The notes below the pieces were generated by a model. It did no database searches. It had not been told where the DNA came from and saw nothing but the letters and a program-made list of their open reading frames with translations. 12,206 nt of DNA, taken from positions 1-12,206 of the forward strand of contig JAZNWZ010000014.1 in NCBI GenBank assembly GCA_045593645.1, given 5' to 3'. The translations under genes and the position numbers were made by a program. This document shows positions 11,455 to 12,206 of this stretch, in pieces (position 1 is the first letter of the stretch; the number at the start of each line of letters is the position of its first letter). Origin of the DNA: Fimenecus sp045593645. Lineage in GTDB: Bacteria > Bacillota > Clostridia > Oscillospirales > Acutalibacteraceae.

Positions 11455-12206
11455 TTACATTGGGAAGCCGCCCATGCCACCCATATTCATACCGCCCATT
11501 TGACGCATCTTACGTTTAAAGCCCTTTGAATTAAATTGCTTAAACATTTTTTGCATTTGACGATATTGGTTAAGAAGTCTGTTAACATCTTCAACCTGCA
11601 TTCCACAACCTGCAGCAATTCTGCGTTTGCGAGATGGATTGATAATGTCAGGGTTTCTTCTTTCTTTTATAGTCATTGACTCAATAATAGCTCTCATTCT
11701 ATCAAGCTGTCTGTCGTCAACATCTACATCTTTTACTTTTTTATTTACACCAGGAAGCATTGAAAGAATATCTTTCATACTGCCCATCTTTTTAACCTGA
11801 GACATTTGGTCAAGCAAATCTTCAAGGTCGAATTGATTTTTTCTGAGCTTTTGCTCAAGCTCCATAGCTTTTTTTTGGTCAAGTGCTGTTTCTGCCTTTT
11901 CAATAAGAGAAAGCACATCACCCATACCAAGAATACGAGAAGCCATTCGGTCAGGGTAGAAGAAATCAAGCTCGTCAAGTTTTTCACCCATACCTACAAA
12001 CTTGATTGGTTTACCTGTAACTGCTCTTGCTGAAAGTGCAGCACCGCCACGGGTATCACCATCCATCTTTGTAAGAACAAGACCATCAATTCCTAATTCA
12101 TCATTAAAGGTGCTTGCCACTGTAACAGCATCTTGACCGAGCATTGAGTCAATAACAAGCAAAATTTCATGAGGATGAACCTCAGACTTAATGTTTTTAA
12201 GCTCAT
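11455..12206 (-). CDS. ffh: Signal recognition particle protein Ffh (SRP54), C-terminal part
   Basis: GTPase and signal-sequence-binding subunit of the signal recognition particle, which brings membrane and secreted proteins to FtsY and SecYEG. The reading frame is open to the window edge; the 249 visible residues start ELKNIKSEVHPHEILLVIDS, so the gene continues outside. The end of the G domain is present, with the guanine-specificity motif TKMDGDTRGG (45-54). The methionine-rich M domain starts near residue 124, with RKRRIAAGCGMQVEDVNRLL (192-211) as the 4.5S RNA-binding motif, and the C-terminus is a Gly/Met tail (GGMNMGGMGGFPM). The P-loop and DTAGR motif lie outside the window. A TTG at 12162 is not a true start; the conserved sequence continues upstream. 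Confidence 0.98.
   Translation of the reverse strand, partial: ELKNIKSEVHPHEILLVIDSMLGQDAVTVASTFNDELGIDGLVLTKMDGDTRGGAALSARAVTGKPIKFVGMGEKLDELDFFYPDRMASRILGMGDVLSLIEKAETALDQKKAMELEQKLRKNQFDLEDLLDQMSQVKKMGSMKDILSMLPGVNKKVKDVDVDDRQLDRMRAIIESMTIKERRNPDIINPSRKRRIAAGCGMQVEDVNRLLNQYRQMQKMFKQFNSKGFKRKMRQMGGMNMGGMGGFPM

Overview
The window is a compact, AT-rich stretch of bacterial chromosome with every recognisable gene on the minus strand, so transcription runs from 12206 down to 1. Gene content (ffh-rpsP-khpA-rimM-trmD, HPr with both His15 and Ser46, a PucR/CdaR-type regulator, a DUF4830-type membrane protein, ftsEX followed by a coiled-coil secreted protein), strong purine-rich ribosome binding sites and extended -10 promoters point to a low-GC Firmicute of the class Clostridia. 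I cannot fix genus from this. There are no tRNA or rRNA genes, no insertion sequences, no CRISPR array and no sign of horizontal transfer; this is mostly conserved core genome. No stretch over 300 bases lacks a gene.

Layout in transcription order. (1) 12206-9596: protein targeting and translation block: ffh (5' end cut by the window), rpsP, khpA, then a compact intrinsic terminator-like hairpin, then overlapping rimM and trmD. (2) 9438-9040: a single-gene HPr unit with its own strong promoter and a clear intrinsic terminator. (3) 9020-6494: uvrC, whose promoter sits in the U-tract region of the HPr terminator, overlapping a HAD phosphatase gene by 4 bases. (4) 6451-4812: rsmD-coaD-coiled-coil gene, fused by 4-base stop/start overlaps behind a near-consensus promoter that carries a palindrome at the predicted transcription start. 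The coiled-coil protein resembles the mycobacterial septation protein SepIVA. (5) 4781-3523: a DUF4830 membrane protein and an RsuA-family pseudouridine synthase. A hairpin that pairs with the DUF4830 ribosome binding site precedes this pair. (6) 3395-2168: a monocistronic PucR-family regulator with promoter, leader inverted repeat and terminator. (7) 2097-1: ftsE-ftsX and the start of a secreted coiled-coil protein, the usual divisome module that activates septal peptidoglycan hydrolysis. FtsE carries an acidic C-terminal extension of about 100 residues.

Functionally the region joins ribosome and tRNA maturation (S16, RimM, TrmD, RsmD, RsuA), membrane targeting (Ffh), CoA synthesis (CoaD), DNA repair (UvrC), carbon regulation (HPr) and cell division (FtsEX, partner hydrolase, SepIVA-like protein). 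I found no clearly new multi-gene system. The points most worth a second look are the SepIVA-like protein in the rsmD-coaD operon, the FtsE extension, a Glu at the catalytic Asp169 position of TrmD, and several inverted repeats at transcription or translation starts.
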